DNA of 49,990 nucleotides. Origin: an uncultured Magnetospirillum sp. GTDB taxonomy: Bacteria > Pseudomonadota > Alphaproteobacteria > Rhodospirillales > Magnetospirillaceae. The stretch is taken from NCBI RefSeq assembly GCF_903853455.1, contig NZ_CAINTR010000109.1, positions 1 to 49,990 on the forward strand. Direction: 5' to 3'. This document shows positions 15,210 through 23,545 of the stretch, one piece after another (within the stretch, counting starts at the first letter, position 1; each line of letters begins with the position of its first letter). The position numbers and the translations under genes are program-made. The notes below the pieces were generated by a model, which saw only the letters and a program-made list of their open reading frames with translations, did not search any database and was not told the origin of the DNA.

Positions 15210-16226
15210 ATGGCTACCATGGACGTCTTCCGTCAGGATCCCTTCTCGCTGGTCGAACTCTCGACTTTCGTTCAGCAGATGTCTTTCCGCCCGACCCTCG
15301 TCGCGTCCCTCGGACTCTACGAGACCCGTTCCCTGCGCACCCGCACCGCGGTGTTCGAGGAATACAAGGGCACGTTGTCGCTCATCCCCTTCACCGAGAT
15401 TGGCGGCGCTGCTTCGCAGAACGCGGCGATCAAGGGCGCGGCCCGCACCTTCCAGACCCACGGAATCCGCAAGCAGGACACCATTTGGGCGTCCGAAGTC
15501 GCCGGCATTCGCGCCCGCGGCACCGAGTCCGAGTTCCGCTCGGTCCAAGACGAGCTTGCCTTGCGCTTCAAGAAGCTCCGCGATGAAGTCGCCCTGACCC
15601 AGGAATACCACCTCCTGAACGGTCTGGCCGGAATCGTGAAGGACGCCGTCTCCGGCACCACGGTCTACGACTACGCGACCGAGTTCGGAATCTCCCGTCC
15701 CGCGTCGATCAACCTCGACCTGCTGAACGCCTCCCCGAAGAAGGGTGCGCTCCGCCAGCTCCTGGCCGACGTCCGCATCTCCGTGGAAGCCGACCTCGGC
15801 GACCTCGGCGGGATCATGCCCGACTTCGAAGTTATCTGCGCCCCCGACCTCTTCACGGCCCTGACCAACCATCCGGAAGTCCGCGACGCCTACCTGGCGA
15901 CGGCGAACGCCCAGTTGCTGTTGGCGAAGCTCCCCGAGGCGTTTTCCTTCGAGGGCTTCACGTTCCGCCGGTATCGCGCCGGTTCGGGCGTCGGCGTCGC
16001 CGCCGGCACCGCTCTGGTGGCCCCGTCGGGCGTCCCCGGCCTCTTCACGATCAACTACTCGCCGATCAACTCGCTCGAGTTCGTGAATACCCCCGGCGAG
16101 CCCGTCTATGCCCGCATCATCCAGGACCTGGACCGTCAGGAGTGGGTGAAGCCGGAAGTCGAGTCCCGGTTCCTGCCGGTTTGCTCGCGTCCGCAGGCCC
16201 TGCGCGTCTTCACGAAGACCGCGTAA
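15210..16226 (+). CDS. Major capsid protein, lambda gpE family
   Basis: 338 residues from the ATG preceded by AAGGAGCATTACCC; the frame is open upstream through the hairpin without use. The sequence has the gpE signature: an N arm, an LRTRTAVFEEYKG strand, IPFTEIGG, an E-loop with AARTFQTHGIRKQDTIWA, and a C-terminal P-domain end (ARIIQDLDRQEWVKPEVESR). It is the HK97-fold shell protein. A terminator with a TTCG loop follows. Confidence 0.95.
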   Translation: MATMDVFRQDPFSLVELSTFVQQMSFRPTLVASLGLYETRSLRTRTAVFEEYKGTLSLIPFTEIGGAASQNAAIKGAARTFQTHGIRKQDTIWASEVAGIRARGTESEFRSVQDELALRFKKLRDEVALTQEYHLLNGLAGIVKDAVSGTTVYDYATEFGISRPASINLDLLNASPKKGALRQLLADVRISVEADLGDLGGIMPDFEVICAPDLFTALTNHPEVRDAYLATANAQLLLAKLPEAFSFEGFTFRRYRAGSGVGVAAGTALVAPSGVPGLFTINYSPINSLEFVNTPGEPVYARIIQDLDRQEWVKPEVESRFLPVCSRPQALRVFTKTA

Positions 16227-16232
16227 TCGAGT

Positions 16233-16262
16233 CGGGGCGGCTTCGGCCGCCCCGTCCTCTTT
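16233..16262 (+). terminator. Intrinsic terminator after the major capsid gene
   Basis: A 9-base-pair stem CGGGGCGGC/GCCGCCCCG with a TTCG tetraloop is followed by TCCTCTTTT. Confidence 0.85.
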
Positions 16263-16288
16263 TCCAAAAACAAAAGCGCGGGTGAAGC

Positions 16289-16546
16289 ATGGCTAACACC
16301 GATTTCCCGAACGACCTGAGCGGCCCGGCCATCGACGCCGTCGCCATCACGCCGTCCGATTCCGCCGACCTCGCCTCGCCTGTTCGTGGGATCTACGTCG
16401 GCACCTCCGGGGACGTCAAGGTCACCCTGATTTCCGGAAATGCCGTCGTTTTGAAGAACCTCGTCGCCGGCGTGGCCCATGGCCTGTTGGTCACCCGCGT
16501 TTGGGCGACCGGAACCTCGGCCGCGAATATCGTCGGAATCATCTGA
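16289..16546 (+). CDS. Spike base protein, resembling the RCAP_Rcc01079 family
   Basis: 85 residues, one small beta domain. TPSDSADLASPVRGIYVGTSGDVKV and LLVTRVWATGTSAANIVGI follow the pattern of the head spike base protein of the Rhodobacter capsulatus gene transfer agent. In that particle it anchors capsid spikes. Its position here, after the capsid gene and before a fibre-like protein, agrees. Confidence 0.75.
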   Translation: MANTDFPNDLSGPAIDAVAITPSDSADLASPVRGIYVGTSGDVKVTLISGNAVVLKNLVAGVAHGLLVTRVWATGTSAANIVGII

Positions 16547-16707
16547 TGAAGCTCGGCATCGGCATCGGGCTCGCTTCGGCGGCCGAGGTCGTTGTGGCCG
16601 TCGTGGCCTTGTCGATCTCCCTCATGTCCGTCGTCTCGTCCTTCCTAAAGGAAGACGGCGGCCACCTTCTTCTCGAATCCGGCGATCGCCTGGACCTGGA
16701 GTTCTGA
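16546..16707 (+). CDS. Small protein with hydrophobic segment and LLLESGD-type tail
   Basis: 53 residues, ATG overlapping the stop before. Residues 5-30 are hydrophobic (AAEVVVAVVALSISLMSVV), and the end is LLLESGDRLDLEF. This ending recurs, in variant form, at the C terminus of the large tail protein ending at 25585. Function unknown; it may be structural. Confidence 0.55.
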   Translation: MKLGIGIGLASAAEVVVAVVALSISLMSVVSSFLKEDGGHLLLESGDRLDLEF

Positions 16708-16708
16708 C

Positions 16709-17641
16709 ATGGCCGACACCAAGATTTCTGCGCTTTCGGCGGCCTCGACGCTCGACGGCAGCGAGCTGCTGCCGGTCGTGCAGGGCGGCTCGACCGTCAA
16801 GGCGACGGCAGCGGCGATCGCCGCCCTTGCCTCTGGCGGCGGCGGCGGAAACGGCCTCCTGGCCGTCGATGCCTCCACGCTTGGGCCATCGGTCTCCGCG
16901 CTCGCCGCAGGGACTCACGCGGCCTATGCCGGGTTCAAGTTCACCGGCGCCGCCGCTGGAATGAGCCTCCCAATCGCCCATGGCGACGTCCGCGGGTATC
17001 TGATCGATGCCTCGGGTATGACCGGGACCTACGCCGTCCTCCATTCCTATGACGGGACGACCCTCGACGATGGATTCCGCGTCACCGCCGGCGACGTCGG
17101 AATCGTCGAGTTCAACGGCGGGGCCTACAAGGTCATCGGTGGGACGTTTGCGTATTATCCGGCCACTCTGGCCTCGACTGGGCCATTTTTCTTCCGCGTC
17201 CGAAAGGACGTAGCGCAACGCCAGACCTCACCGTATCTCGGAGTGGCTACCATCTCGTGGAGCACCGTCGATTTGAACTCGACCGGGCTTGCCGACTCCG
17301 CCCTCTTCTCGACATCGAACAACACCAGGATCGTTGTTCCGAGCGGATCTGGCTATACGAAGGTCCGCCTCCGTTGTTGCCTCGCTCCCGGATACCAATC
17401 CGTTTATTTCTCCAAATGGTTTTTCAAGAATGGCGTAGGCCAGCCATTGGACGGAGCCTACAACCAGTCCGGATATGTCGACGGGAATCTGAACGGTTCC
17501 GCGCTCTTCGAGTGGGAATCCCCGATAATCATGTGCTCCGAGGGGGACTACTTCGAGGCGCAGGTCTACAACCAGAACGGAGGGGGGATCACTCTCTACG
17601 AAGACTGGAACACCTACTTCGAGGCGGAGTTTTACAAATGA
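16709..17641 (+). CDS. Fibre or spike protein
   Basis: 310 residues. The start, DTKISALSAASTLDGSELLPVVQGGSTVKAT in short pieces, is the common attachment module of phage fibres, followed by a Gly-rich linker. The C-terminal half is a beta-rich head domain with many aromatic and Asn residues (YFSKWFFKNGVGQPLDGAYNQ), fitting a receptor- or glycan-binding trimer. Lying after the spike-base protein, it may be a capsid spike rather than a tail fibre. Confidence 0.75.
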   Translation: MADTKISALSAASTLDGSELLPVVQGGSTVKATAAAIAALASGGGGGNGLLAVDASTLGPSVSALAAGTHAAYAGFKFTGAAAGMSLPIAHGDVRGYLIDASGMTGTYAVLHSYDGTTLDDGFRVTAGDVGIVEFNGGAYKVIGGTFAYYPATLASTGPFFFRVRKDVAQRQTSPYLGVATISWSTVDLNSTGLADSALFSTSNNTRIVVPSGSGYTKVRLRCCLAPGYQSVYFSKWFFKNGVGQPLDGAYNQSGYVDGNLNGSALFEWESPIIMCSEGDYFEAQVYNQNGGGITLYEDWNTYFEAEFYK

Positions 17642-17892
17642 CGGCGATCAACCTCCCGATCTATTTCGGCGGATCTCGCGTGGTGTCTTCTTCTGCGGAC
17701 GCCGCCTCGCTGATCAACGCCTATGCGCGGACCTTCATCCTGTCGGCGTCCCTCGGGACCGACGCGGACAAGGCCGCCGCCGCGACGAAGTCCGGAGGAA
17801 TCACCGCCGCCGTCTCCGCCGTCCTGGCGGACACGACGAAGGACGAGGCGGCCAAGATCGCCGCGCTTTCGACCATTGCCGCGGGGATGTGA
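17638..17892 (+). CDS. Small hypothetical structural protein
   Basis: 84 residues, coupled by ATGA to the fibre gene. Ala-rich and helical in its second half (AAVSAVLADTTKDEAAKIAALS); the first part may be a strand pair (INLPIYFGGSRVV). Not recognised. It is probably a connector or chaperone of the fibre, judged only from place. Confidence 0.6.
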   Translation: MTAINLPIYFGGSRVVSSSADAASLINAYARTFILSASLGTDADKAAAATKSGGITAAVSAVLADTTKDEAAKIAALSTIAAGM

Positions 17893-18218
17893 TGGGCCTG
17901 GTCAACTTCGATCGCCTTCTGACTGGTCCGACCTACGCCGTCTTCGGAACCTCGGCCACGCTCACGCTGGACGGGGTCGATTATCCGGTAACGGTCATCG
18001 ACCAGTCCGACGGCGGGGTGAACGCGCTCGCCAGAGGCCAGCAAGTCGCCTTTCTTCCCATGGTGTCCATCGCCGCGGCCTCATGCCCAGTCCCGGACCC
18101 GAGTGGCGCAATCCTTACCCTGTCGGGACGCACATGGGCCGTTCAATCGGCCACCCCCGAGACGGTCGACGGTGAGTTCTCCGGGGATCTTCTCCTCGAA
18201 ATCGCGGAGGCGTCCTAA
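17892..18218 (+). CDS. Head-tail connector-like protein
   Basis: 108 residues from ATG (GTG one codon earlier). A compact beta protein (YAVFGTSATLTLDGVDYPVTVIDQ and LTLSGRTWAVQSATPETVDGEF) like the gpFII-type joining proteins that sit between the gpW plug and the tail. The assignment rests on position before the tail terminator and on fold impression. Confidence 0.6.
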   Translation: MGLVNFDRLLTGPTYAVFGTSATLTLDGVDYPVTVIDQSDGGVNALARGQQVAFLPMVSIAAASCPVPDPSGAILTLSGRTWAVQSATPETVDGEFSGDLLLEIAEAS

Positions 18219-18661
18219 TGTCGAAGCGCGAGGACATCATGGTCGCGCTTGTCGCGGCCGTGTCGTCTGTTCCCGGCGTGATCGCCGTCGAGCGGAACCG
18301 AACCAACGAAATCCCGGAAGGGCACGGACAGCACCCTCGAATCGTCATCTATGACGGCGACGAGTCTGTCGAATCCTACGCCTTGAACCGACCAAACGCT
18401 CCCGCCATCGTCCATATGACCCCCATCGTCGTGGGGCACGTCATGGGCCTTGACGGAACGCTCGGGACCCTGACGAACGCGCTCCTCGCCGCCGTGCAGA
18501 GTGCAATCTTCAACGACTCGACGCTCCAAGGGCTCGCGCAGCCGCGGGGATGCGTCCAGCAAGAGTCCGTCGCCACGGACATCGGCAAGGGGAGGACCGG
18601 CCAGGGGTCGTTCGCCCTGACCCTGTCGATCCTCTACTACTTTGACCCAACCAACCCGTGA
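18218..18661 (+). CDS. Tail terminator-like protein
   Basis: 147 residues. A helical start (REDIMVALVAAVSSVPGV), then strands including PAIVHMTPIVVGHVMG, and a helix-strand end (FALTLSILYYFDPTNP) follow the plan of gpU/gpZ-like tail completion proteins. It is one base coupled to the connector and directly before the tube gene, the usual place. Confidence 0.65.
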   Translation: MSKREDIMVALVAAVSSVPGVIAVERNRTNEIPEGHGQHPRIVIYDGDESVESYALNRPNAPAIVHMTPIVVGHVMGLDGTLGTLTNALLAAVQSAIFNDSTLQGLAQPRGCVQQESVATDIGKGRTGQGSFALTLSILYYFDPTNP

Positions 18662-18668
18662 GGCTCCA

Positions 18669-19202
18669 ATGACCGCTTCTCCGTTGAACTACTCCGTCAT
18701 GAAGGGGATCGTCTCTTGGACGCCCGTCGGCGGCACGCTGATCGACCTCGGCAACTGCGCCAAGGCCACCCTGACCGTCAAGCCGAACTTCCTCGACCAC
18801 TACACGTCCCGTCAGGGGATCAAGGCGAAGGACGCCTCGGTTCCAGTGAGCCTTGAGGCCGAGGTCTCGCTCGAACTCGACGAGATCACCGCGCAGGTCA
18901 TGAGCATGTCGCTGTTCGGCGTCGTTGCCGACCAGGTGACCGGCGACCCCGGCTATGCCGTCGATGGAGCCCTGAAGAAGATCGCCATCCTGTCCGCGTC
19001 GCAGATCCAGGGCTCCCTGAAGATCGTCGGCACGAACACGATCGGCAAGCGCGGCCAGCTCGTGCTCCCGAATGTGATCTTCAAGGCCGGCTCCGCGTTT
19101 GACTTCATCTCCGATGCCGAGTGGTCCAAGGCCACGCTGTCCGGCGAGGCGCTGTTCGACGTGTCCAGCTCCGGCTTTGGAGAGTGGTTCCAGCTGAACT
19201 AA
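18669..19202 (+). CDS. Major tail tube protein
   Basis: 177 residues from the ATG at 18669, with GTGAGGCTCCA before it. The tube pattern is seen: LIDLGNCAKATLTVKPNFLDHYTSR in pieces, then KDASVPVSLEAEVSLELDEIT and later strands ending in GFGEWFQLN. It polymerises as hexamer rings around the tape measure to form a long non-contractile tail; no sheath gene is present, so the phage is a siphovirus. Confidence 0.85.
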   Translation: MTASPLNYSVMKGIVSWTPVGGTLIDLGNCAKATLTVKPNFLDHYTSRQGIKAKDASVPVSLEAEVSLELDEITAQVMSMSLFGVVADQVTGDPGYAVDGALKKIAILSASQIQGSLKIVGTNTIGKRGQLVLPNVIFKAGSAFDFISDAEWSKATLSGEALFDVSSSGFGEWFQLN

Positions 19203-19225
19203 AACCGCACCTGATACGACGATTG

Positions 19226-19262
19226 GAGGCCTGGGACATATATCTGTTCTAGGCCTCTTTTT
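19226..19262 (+). terminator. Terminator whose loop holds the repeated promoter word
   Basis: The stem GAGGCCT/AGGCCTC (19226-19232 with 19251-19257) is followed by TTTTT. The 18-base loop consists of GGGACATATATCTGTTCT, copy 3 of the repeated word. The element therefore could stop the tube transcript and start the next one. Confidence 0.7.
19233..19245 (+). promoter_or_regulatory. Repeated phage promoter/operator word, copy 3
   Basis: GGGACATATATCT, with its first base 47 bases before the ATG at 19280. The right half departs from the palindrome (TGT instead of TCC), while the left half is kept. Confidence 0.7.
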
Positions 19263-19279
19263 CGCTTCAGGAGCACTCC

Positions 19280-19705
19280 ATGAGCCTTCTCGATATTGTC
19301 GGCGCCGCCGCGCCCCGCGTCGTTTCCACCTCCATCGGCGACGTCCCGGTGACCGGGATCTCCGTCCGTGGCCTGGCGATTCTGATGCGCCGTTTCGATG
19401 TCATTCGCACCGCCTTGACCGGCGGCGAGGTACCGGACTTCTCCATCGAGACCCTGGTCGAGCTCGGACCCGATGTGGTCGACGCCATCATTGCCGCCGG
19501 AACCGGATCGCCCGGAGACGCCGCGGCCGAGCAGGTCGCCGGAACCCTCGTCATCGAGGACCAGGTGGCGCTCATCGAGGCTATTGTCTCCGCGACCTTC
19601 CCGAAGGGTCCCAAGAGTTTTTTGGAACGCATCACGGCCATGGCGGGGCAAGCGCACCATCTGCTGCCGTCGTCTCCGCTGCCGGCGGTTTCCTCGGCGG
19701 CGTAA
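19280..19705 (+). CDS. Tail assembly chaperone, short form (gpG-like)
   Basis: 141 residues, the product of normal reading. Helical, with VTGISVRGLAILMRRFDVI and a conserved FPKGPKSFLERITAMAG end. Such proteins coat the tape measure during tail assembly and are made in two forms. The heptamer T TTT TTG lies at 19618-19624 in the phase needed for a -1 shift. Confidence 0.8.
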   Translation: MSLLDIVGAAAPRVVSTSIGDVPVTGISVRGLAILMRRFDVIRTALTGGEVPDFSIETLVELGPDVVDAIIAAGTGSPGDAAAEQVAGTLVIEDQVALIEAIVSATFPKGPKSFLERITAMAGQAHHLLPSSPLPAVSSAA

Positions 19706-19974
19706 AGCCGGAGGAGTTCCGAGCCGGGCCGGCACCTCGGCCCGGTGGCTTTGCCAAGGACCTCTCCGTCGTCGTTGAGACGCTGATCTCGTCCGGGCAT
19801 TCGCTACGCGATGTCCTGGAATACACGCCATCGCAGGCGCTCGCCTTTTCCAAGCTCGCCGGCCGGCGCCGCGCCGAATCCGCCGCCATGGATCTCAAGG
19901 TCGCACGCGTGGCACAGCATGGCGACAAAAACCACGTCGAAGAGACGCTGAAGGCCCTGGAGCGGACACGATGA
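19280..19974 (+). CDS. Tail assembly chaperone, -1 frameshift form (gpGT-like)
   Basis: A slip of -1 at T TTT TTG (19618-19624) leaves frame 0 after about 115 codons and enters a frame open to the TGA at 19972-19974, adding about 116 residues. The added part has a Gly/Ala linker, then VKPEEFRAG and a helical domain (DLSVVVETLISSGHSLRDVLEY, SQALAFSKLAGRRRAES). Without the shift, about 265 bases before the next gene would be unexplained although they encode a clear helical domain. In lambda G/GT the same device sets the ratio of the two forms. Confidence 0.85.
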
Positions 19975-20651
19975 AATGCACGCTCACCATCAAGGGCGAC
20001 GCCGCCTCGATGTTCAAAGCGATGCAGGGGACCATGTCCGCCGCCGCGACCGGAGCCATGAAGGTAGTCGCCGCCGGAGCCAAGGATGACATCCGCCACG
20101 ATGTTGCCTCCGAGTTCAAGAAGACGCCGGCCGCCGGCCGCCGCAACGGACAGAACTTTCTAAAGACGTTCCAAGACCGCGTCTATCCGGACCGCAAGGG
20201 GAAGACCTCGCTAACGCCAGCCGCCCTGATTTTCGGCAAGGCCGCATTCGTCGGGGTATTCGAGGACGGACCTATCGTCATCTCCGGCAGCAAGCGCCTC
20301 GCCATTCCGCTCCCTGCCGCGCGTCGGCTTGGACTGGATCGCGGAAAGCGCGACGACCGGAACACGGCGTCGACCTACGCCAAGGCGTCGCAGACGGACC
20401 GCATCAAGGGGATATTCGGGTGCGATCCGATCGTCTTCCGCAAGGGCTCCAAGGTCTATCTCGGCGTTCCGGCGGCGGCCGCCATCAAAAAGGGGATCAA
20501 GGTCCCCAAGAAGGGGCCGCTCCCCCTGTTCCTGCTTCTCCCGTCCGTGACGGTCCCGAAGAAGCTCCACTTCCAAGAAACCATCGCGCGCTGGGCCGGA
20601 AAACTCCAAGAGGCCTATGACGCCGAAGTCGCCAAAAGGAAGAACCGCTGA
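19971..20651 (+). CDS. Minor tail protein, resembling DUF6441
   Basis: 226 residues, ATG overlapping the stop of the frameshift product. The centre (LIFGKAAFVGVFEDGPIVISGSKRLAIPLP) resembles the DUF6441 group found beside tape measure genes in alphaproteobacterial phages. The C-terminal part is basic and helical. It probably belongs to tail completion or to the tail tip. The family match is from memory of pattern only. Confidence 0.55.
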   Translation: MKCTLTIKGDAASMFKAMQGTMSAAATGAMKVVAAGAKDDIRHDVASEFKKTPAAGRRNGQNFLKTFQDRVYPDRKGKTSLTPAALIFGKAAFVGVFEDGPIVISGSKRLAIPLPAARRLGLDRGKRDDRNTASTYAKASQTDRIKGIFGCDPIVFRKGSKVYLGVPAAAAIKKGIKVPKKGPLPLFLLLPSVTVPKKLHFQETIARWAGKLQEAYDAEVAKRKNR

Positions 20652-23044
20652 TGGGCGCTCCTGGAATCGTCGGCCGCATCTCGGTAGAGGGCGGCCCCGC
20701 AATCCTTCAAACCTTCAAGGCGCTCGGCGATACGGCCCGCGGCGCTTTTTCGCAGATCCAATCCGGCGTCCAGGCGGTCGGAAAGGGGATCTCGGCCATC
20801 GGCCACGCCTTCTCCGGGTCCGGAAAGGACTTCGGCCAGATGAAGGAAAAGGCCGTCTCGGCGGTCTCGGGCACCACCACGGCGCTGAAGGACGGCGCGA
20901 AGGCCGTCACCGCGCAGACGAGGAACATGGCCGCCGATGTCGAGAGCGGCGTCTTCTCCGCGACGGTGAAGCTCAAGGCGCTCGGCCTGGCCGCCAAGGG
21001 GATCGCCCTGGCCTACTCGGCCGCTACCGGCGACGCCGCCAGCGCGGCGAGTGCCGGAGCCAAGGCGACCGGACTGTCGGTCGAACGGTTCCAGCTCCTC
21101 GCATCCGCGGCCAAGCGCAGCGGGATCGACGTCGAGCAATTCACCGAGCTCTACTCCAAGTTCATTGTCGCCGTCGGCAAGGCGAAGTCCGGCGAACAGG
21201 AAAAGCTGGCCGGGTTCAATGCTTTCGGTATTTCGAAGGCCGATCTGGACGCTTCCAGGGACGCGCTCCCGCTCTTCATGAAGGTTGCCGACGCCTATTC
21301 CGGCATGAGCGGGGATCTTACCCGCCGGGCCTACGGATTCGATAAGTTGCTCGGCGACGAAGGGCGAGCCCTAGGCCCCCTTCTCGACAAGGGAAGCGCG
21401 TCGATCAATACGCTCGGGGAGCAGGCGAGGGCGGCCGGGACTGTCGTGTCGCAGGCTACAGTCGATCAGAACAAGAGCTATAAACTTGCGATAGGAAATG
21501 TTGGGGAATACATCGAAGGATTGAAGATCCAACTCGGATCGAAGATCCTTCCTTATCTTTCGGCCTTTGCAGGCCAGGTGTCGCAGGCCGTCGAGAAGAG
21601 CATGGCTCGCTTCGGCGGCGTGCAGACGATCATCAACAAGATCTTCGGCGGTGGACCGGCCGCCAGCTCTGAAATGCAGTCCATGATGGACGATCGCCGT
21701 GCGTGGGCGATGGAGCAGATCAAGTCCGGATATTTTAAGACCAATGCGGAGGCGGACGCCTTCCTGCGTTCCAACTTTGGGTTCGGCCTCGAAAAGGATC
21801 TCCCATCCTGGCTCCAAAAGGGAATCAAGAAGGCGACGGCGGTCTTCAACGACCTCGTCCGAATCCTTACCGGAAGCAAGGAAAAGCGCGAGACCGGGTT
21901 CGGCATTGCTCTCGATGAAATCTACAAGATCGCCAGGACGGCCTTCGACTATATCTCGAAGAAGGGAGCCGAGGTCCGCCACTTCATCGAGGACATCTAC
22001 GACCTCGTCGGCGGAAAGGTAGTCAAGTCCACCGGGACCGAGCGCTTCATCGCCGGCGCCATTTCGACGGCGATCTCGGCGTTCGGCCGAATCAAAGGCT
22101 ACCTTGTCAGCGGGATCTCGTCGCTCTCCAAGGACGTCGGAGCTGCTTGGCATAAGCTCTTCAATGGCGACGGAATCTTTGGGGCCGTCCGCGCGTTCGG
22201 CGAGCCGGCCGGAGATGGCGATGGTCTCAAGGGCTCGAAGGGTGGGGCCGGAATGTCGGCCAATCGCGTTGGCCCCAGTGGCGGAATCCTCGGGGGAATC
22301 GACTCCGCCGCCAAGGGTATCAAGTCCCTATATGAAGAGAACCTCAAGCCGATATTCGAGGGCAATGCGCCGAAGTTCTTTGTCGAACTCCGCTCGTCGA
22401 TTGATGGCTTTTTCGCCAGGGTCGGAGAGGCGTTCCCGGCCATCAACGAGGCCTATACCCGATACCTCCAGCCGATTCTCTACGGCAACTTCTCGACTGC
22501 CGGGAAGAACCTGTTCGGCGATATCGCGTCCGGCGCCGTAAGCGCCAAGACGGCGTTCGAGGACTGGGTGCGCCAGTTCCCCGAGCTGGATCAGGCCTAC
22601 CAGAAATATCTGAAGCCGATGTTGGAAGGGAACTGGAAGCTCGCTTTCGGCAACCTCCTCGACGGCGCCAAGAGCATCGCCACGACGTTCGAGGGCATTG
22701 TCCATTCCGTCATCGAGGCCAAGAAGGCGATCGACGAGTTCATGACATGGACGAAGGAAAACAACTTCGCCACTGGATACCGCTATATCCGGGACCAAGG
22801 AATCGGCTCCGCGCTCAACATGTTCTCATCCAACGATGAGCAGAACGTCAGCCGAGAGCTGGGCAAGTCCGGATTGCCGAACCGCGCCGACGGCGGAAGG
22901 TCTGCTCCTCCGGTCAATATCTACCTCGACGGGGACAAGCATGACCTGTCCAAGCCAGGCGAGGCCGACCGACTCGCTGCGTCCGCCGCAAAGAAGGCGG
23001 CGCGACAGGCGACCCCTGCGGCCTTCTGGCTCATAGGGAGCTAA
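20651..23044 (+). CDS. Tape measure protein
   Basis: 797 residues, the longest helical protein of the tail module. Gly/Ala/Lys-rich at the start (AVGKGISAIGHAFSGSGKDFGQMKEKA) and helical throughout. It holds an internal repeat of the form YxKYLKPMLEGNWKLAFGNL (about 565-585, 605-625 and 655-675). Its length sets tail length; by the usual relation of about 1.5 angstrom per residue the tail would be near 120 nm, an estimate only. It ejects with DNA. Confidence 0.88.
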   Translation: MGAPGIVGRISVEGGPAILQTFKALGDTARGAFSQIQSGVQAVGKGISAIGHAFSGSGKDFGQMKEKAVSAVSGTTTALKDGAKAVTAQTRNMAADVESGVFSATVKLKALGLAAKGIALAYSAATGDAASAASAGAKATGLSVERFQLLASAAKRSGIDVEQFTELYSKFIVAVGKAKSGEQEKLAGFNAFGISKADLDASRDALPLFMKVADAYSGMSGDLTRRAYGFDKLLGDEGRALGPLLDKGSASINTLGEQARAAGTVVSQATVDQNKSYKLAIGNVGEYIEGLKIQLGSKILPYLSAFAGQVSQAVEKSMARFGGVQTIINKIFGGGPAASSEMQSMMDDRRAWAMEQIKSGYFKTNAEADAFLRSNFGFGLEKDLPSWLQKGIKKATAVFNDLVRILTGSKEKRETGFGIALDEIYKIARTAFDYISKKGAEVRHFIEDIYDLVGGKVVKSTGTERFIAGAISTAISAFGRIKGYLVSGISSLSKDVGAAWHKLFNGDGIFGAVRAFGEPAGDGDGLKGSKGGAGMSANRVGPSGGILGGIDSAAKGIKSLYEENLKPIFEGNAPKFFVELRSSIDGFFARVGEAFPAINEAYTRYLQPILYGNFSTAGKNLFGDIASGAVSAKTAFEDWVRQFPELDQAYQKYLKPMLEGNWKLAFGNLLDGAKSIATTFEGIVHSVIEAKKAIDEFMTWTKENNFATGYRYIRDQGIGSALNMFSSNDEQNVSRELGKSGLPNRADGGRSAPPVNIYLDGDKHDLSKPGEADRLAASAAKKAARQATPAAFWLIGS

Positions 23045-23047
23045 CCG

Positions 23048-23542
23048 ATGACCCAAACCATCCTCACCCTCGGATCCATCGCCATTCCGTCCGGCGCCGG
23101 GCGCGGAATCAAGCAGACGCTCGTCTTGGACGGGAACGGCGAGATCCGGCGCGACGTGAATGGGAACCTGGTCGATCTGACCATTCCCGCGCTCCGGAAG
23201 TTCAAGTCGTCCGTGTCGTGCGCCGACCAGTCGGCCCCGTCCATCGCCGGAATCTGGCGCGGTGCCATCCTTACCGTCGGGTGCGCCGTCGAGGTGTCAG
23301 AAGTCGTGGCGACAACTACGCCGACACTGAACCGGACGCCGGTATCTGGATCTATCCGGGCCGCTGGGACCGACGGGACATATATCTCTGTCAGCGGGAC
23401 GACCCTGTCCGCGCTCGATGGGACGGGGCACGCAGTCGTCTTCTATCGGCCGCAGCTCACGATGATGGTCACCGACATCCAGATCCATTCCGACGAATGG
23501 ACCGCCGGCATGGACTGGACAATCGAACTGCAAGAGGTCTAA
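23048..23542 (+). CDS. Tail tip-associated protein, unassigned
   Basis: 164 residues, four bases after the tape measure. Beta-rich (GRGIKQTLVLDGNGEIRRDVNGN; AVVFYRPQLTMMVTDIQIH). Its DGTYISVSG segment is encoded by copy 6 of the repeated word. Probably a distal-tail component by place; the family is not recognised. Confidence 0.6.
   Translation: MTQTILTLGSIAIPSGAGRGIKQTLVLDGNGEIRRDVNGNLVDLTIPALRKFKSSVSCADQSAPSIAGIWRGAILTVGCAVEVSEVVATTTPTLNRTPVSGSIRAAGTDGTYISVSGTTLSALDGTGHAVVFYRPQLTMMVTDIQIHSDEWTAGMDWTIELQEV
23375..23388 (+). promoter_or_regulatory. Repeated phage promoter/operator word, copy 6 (inside a gene)
   Basis: GGGACATATATCTC within the coding sequence, 171 bases before the ATG at 23546. 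The spacing differs from the other five, so it may be an internal promoter for the tail-tip genes or a chance match imposed by the codons for GTYIS. Confidence 0.4.
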
Positions 23543-23545
23543 AAA

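Noticed and set aside
23375-23388. Copy 6 of the repeated word as a proven promoter
   Set aside because: It lies inside a gene, 171 bases from the next start, and the codons for GTYIS could give it by chance; kept only as a weak candidate.
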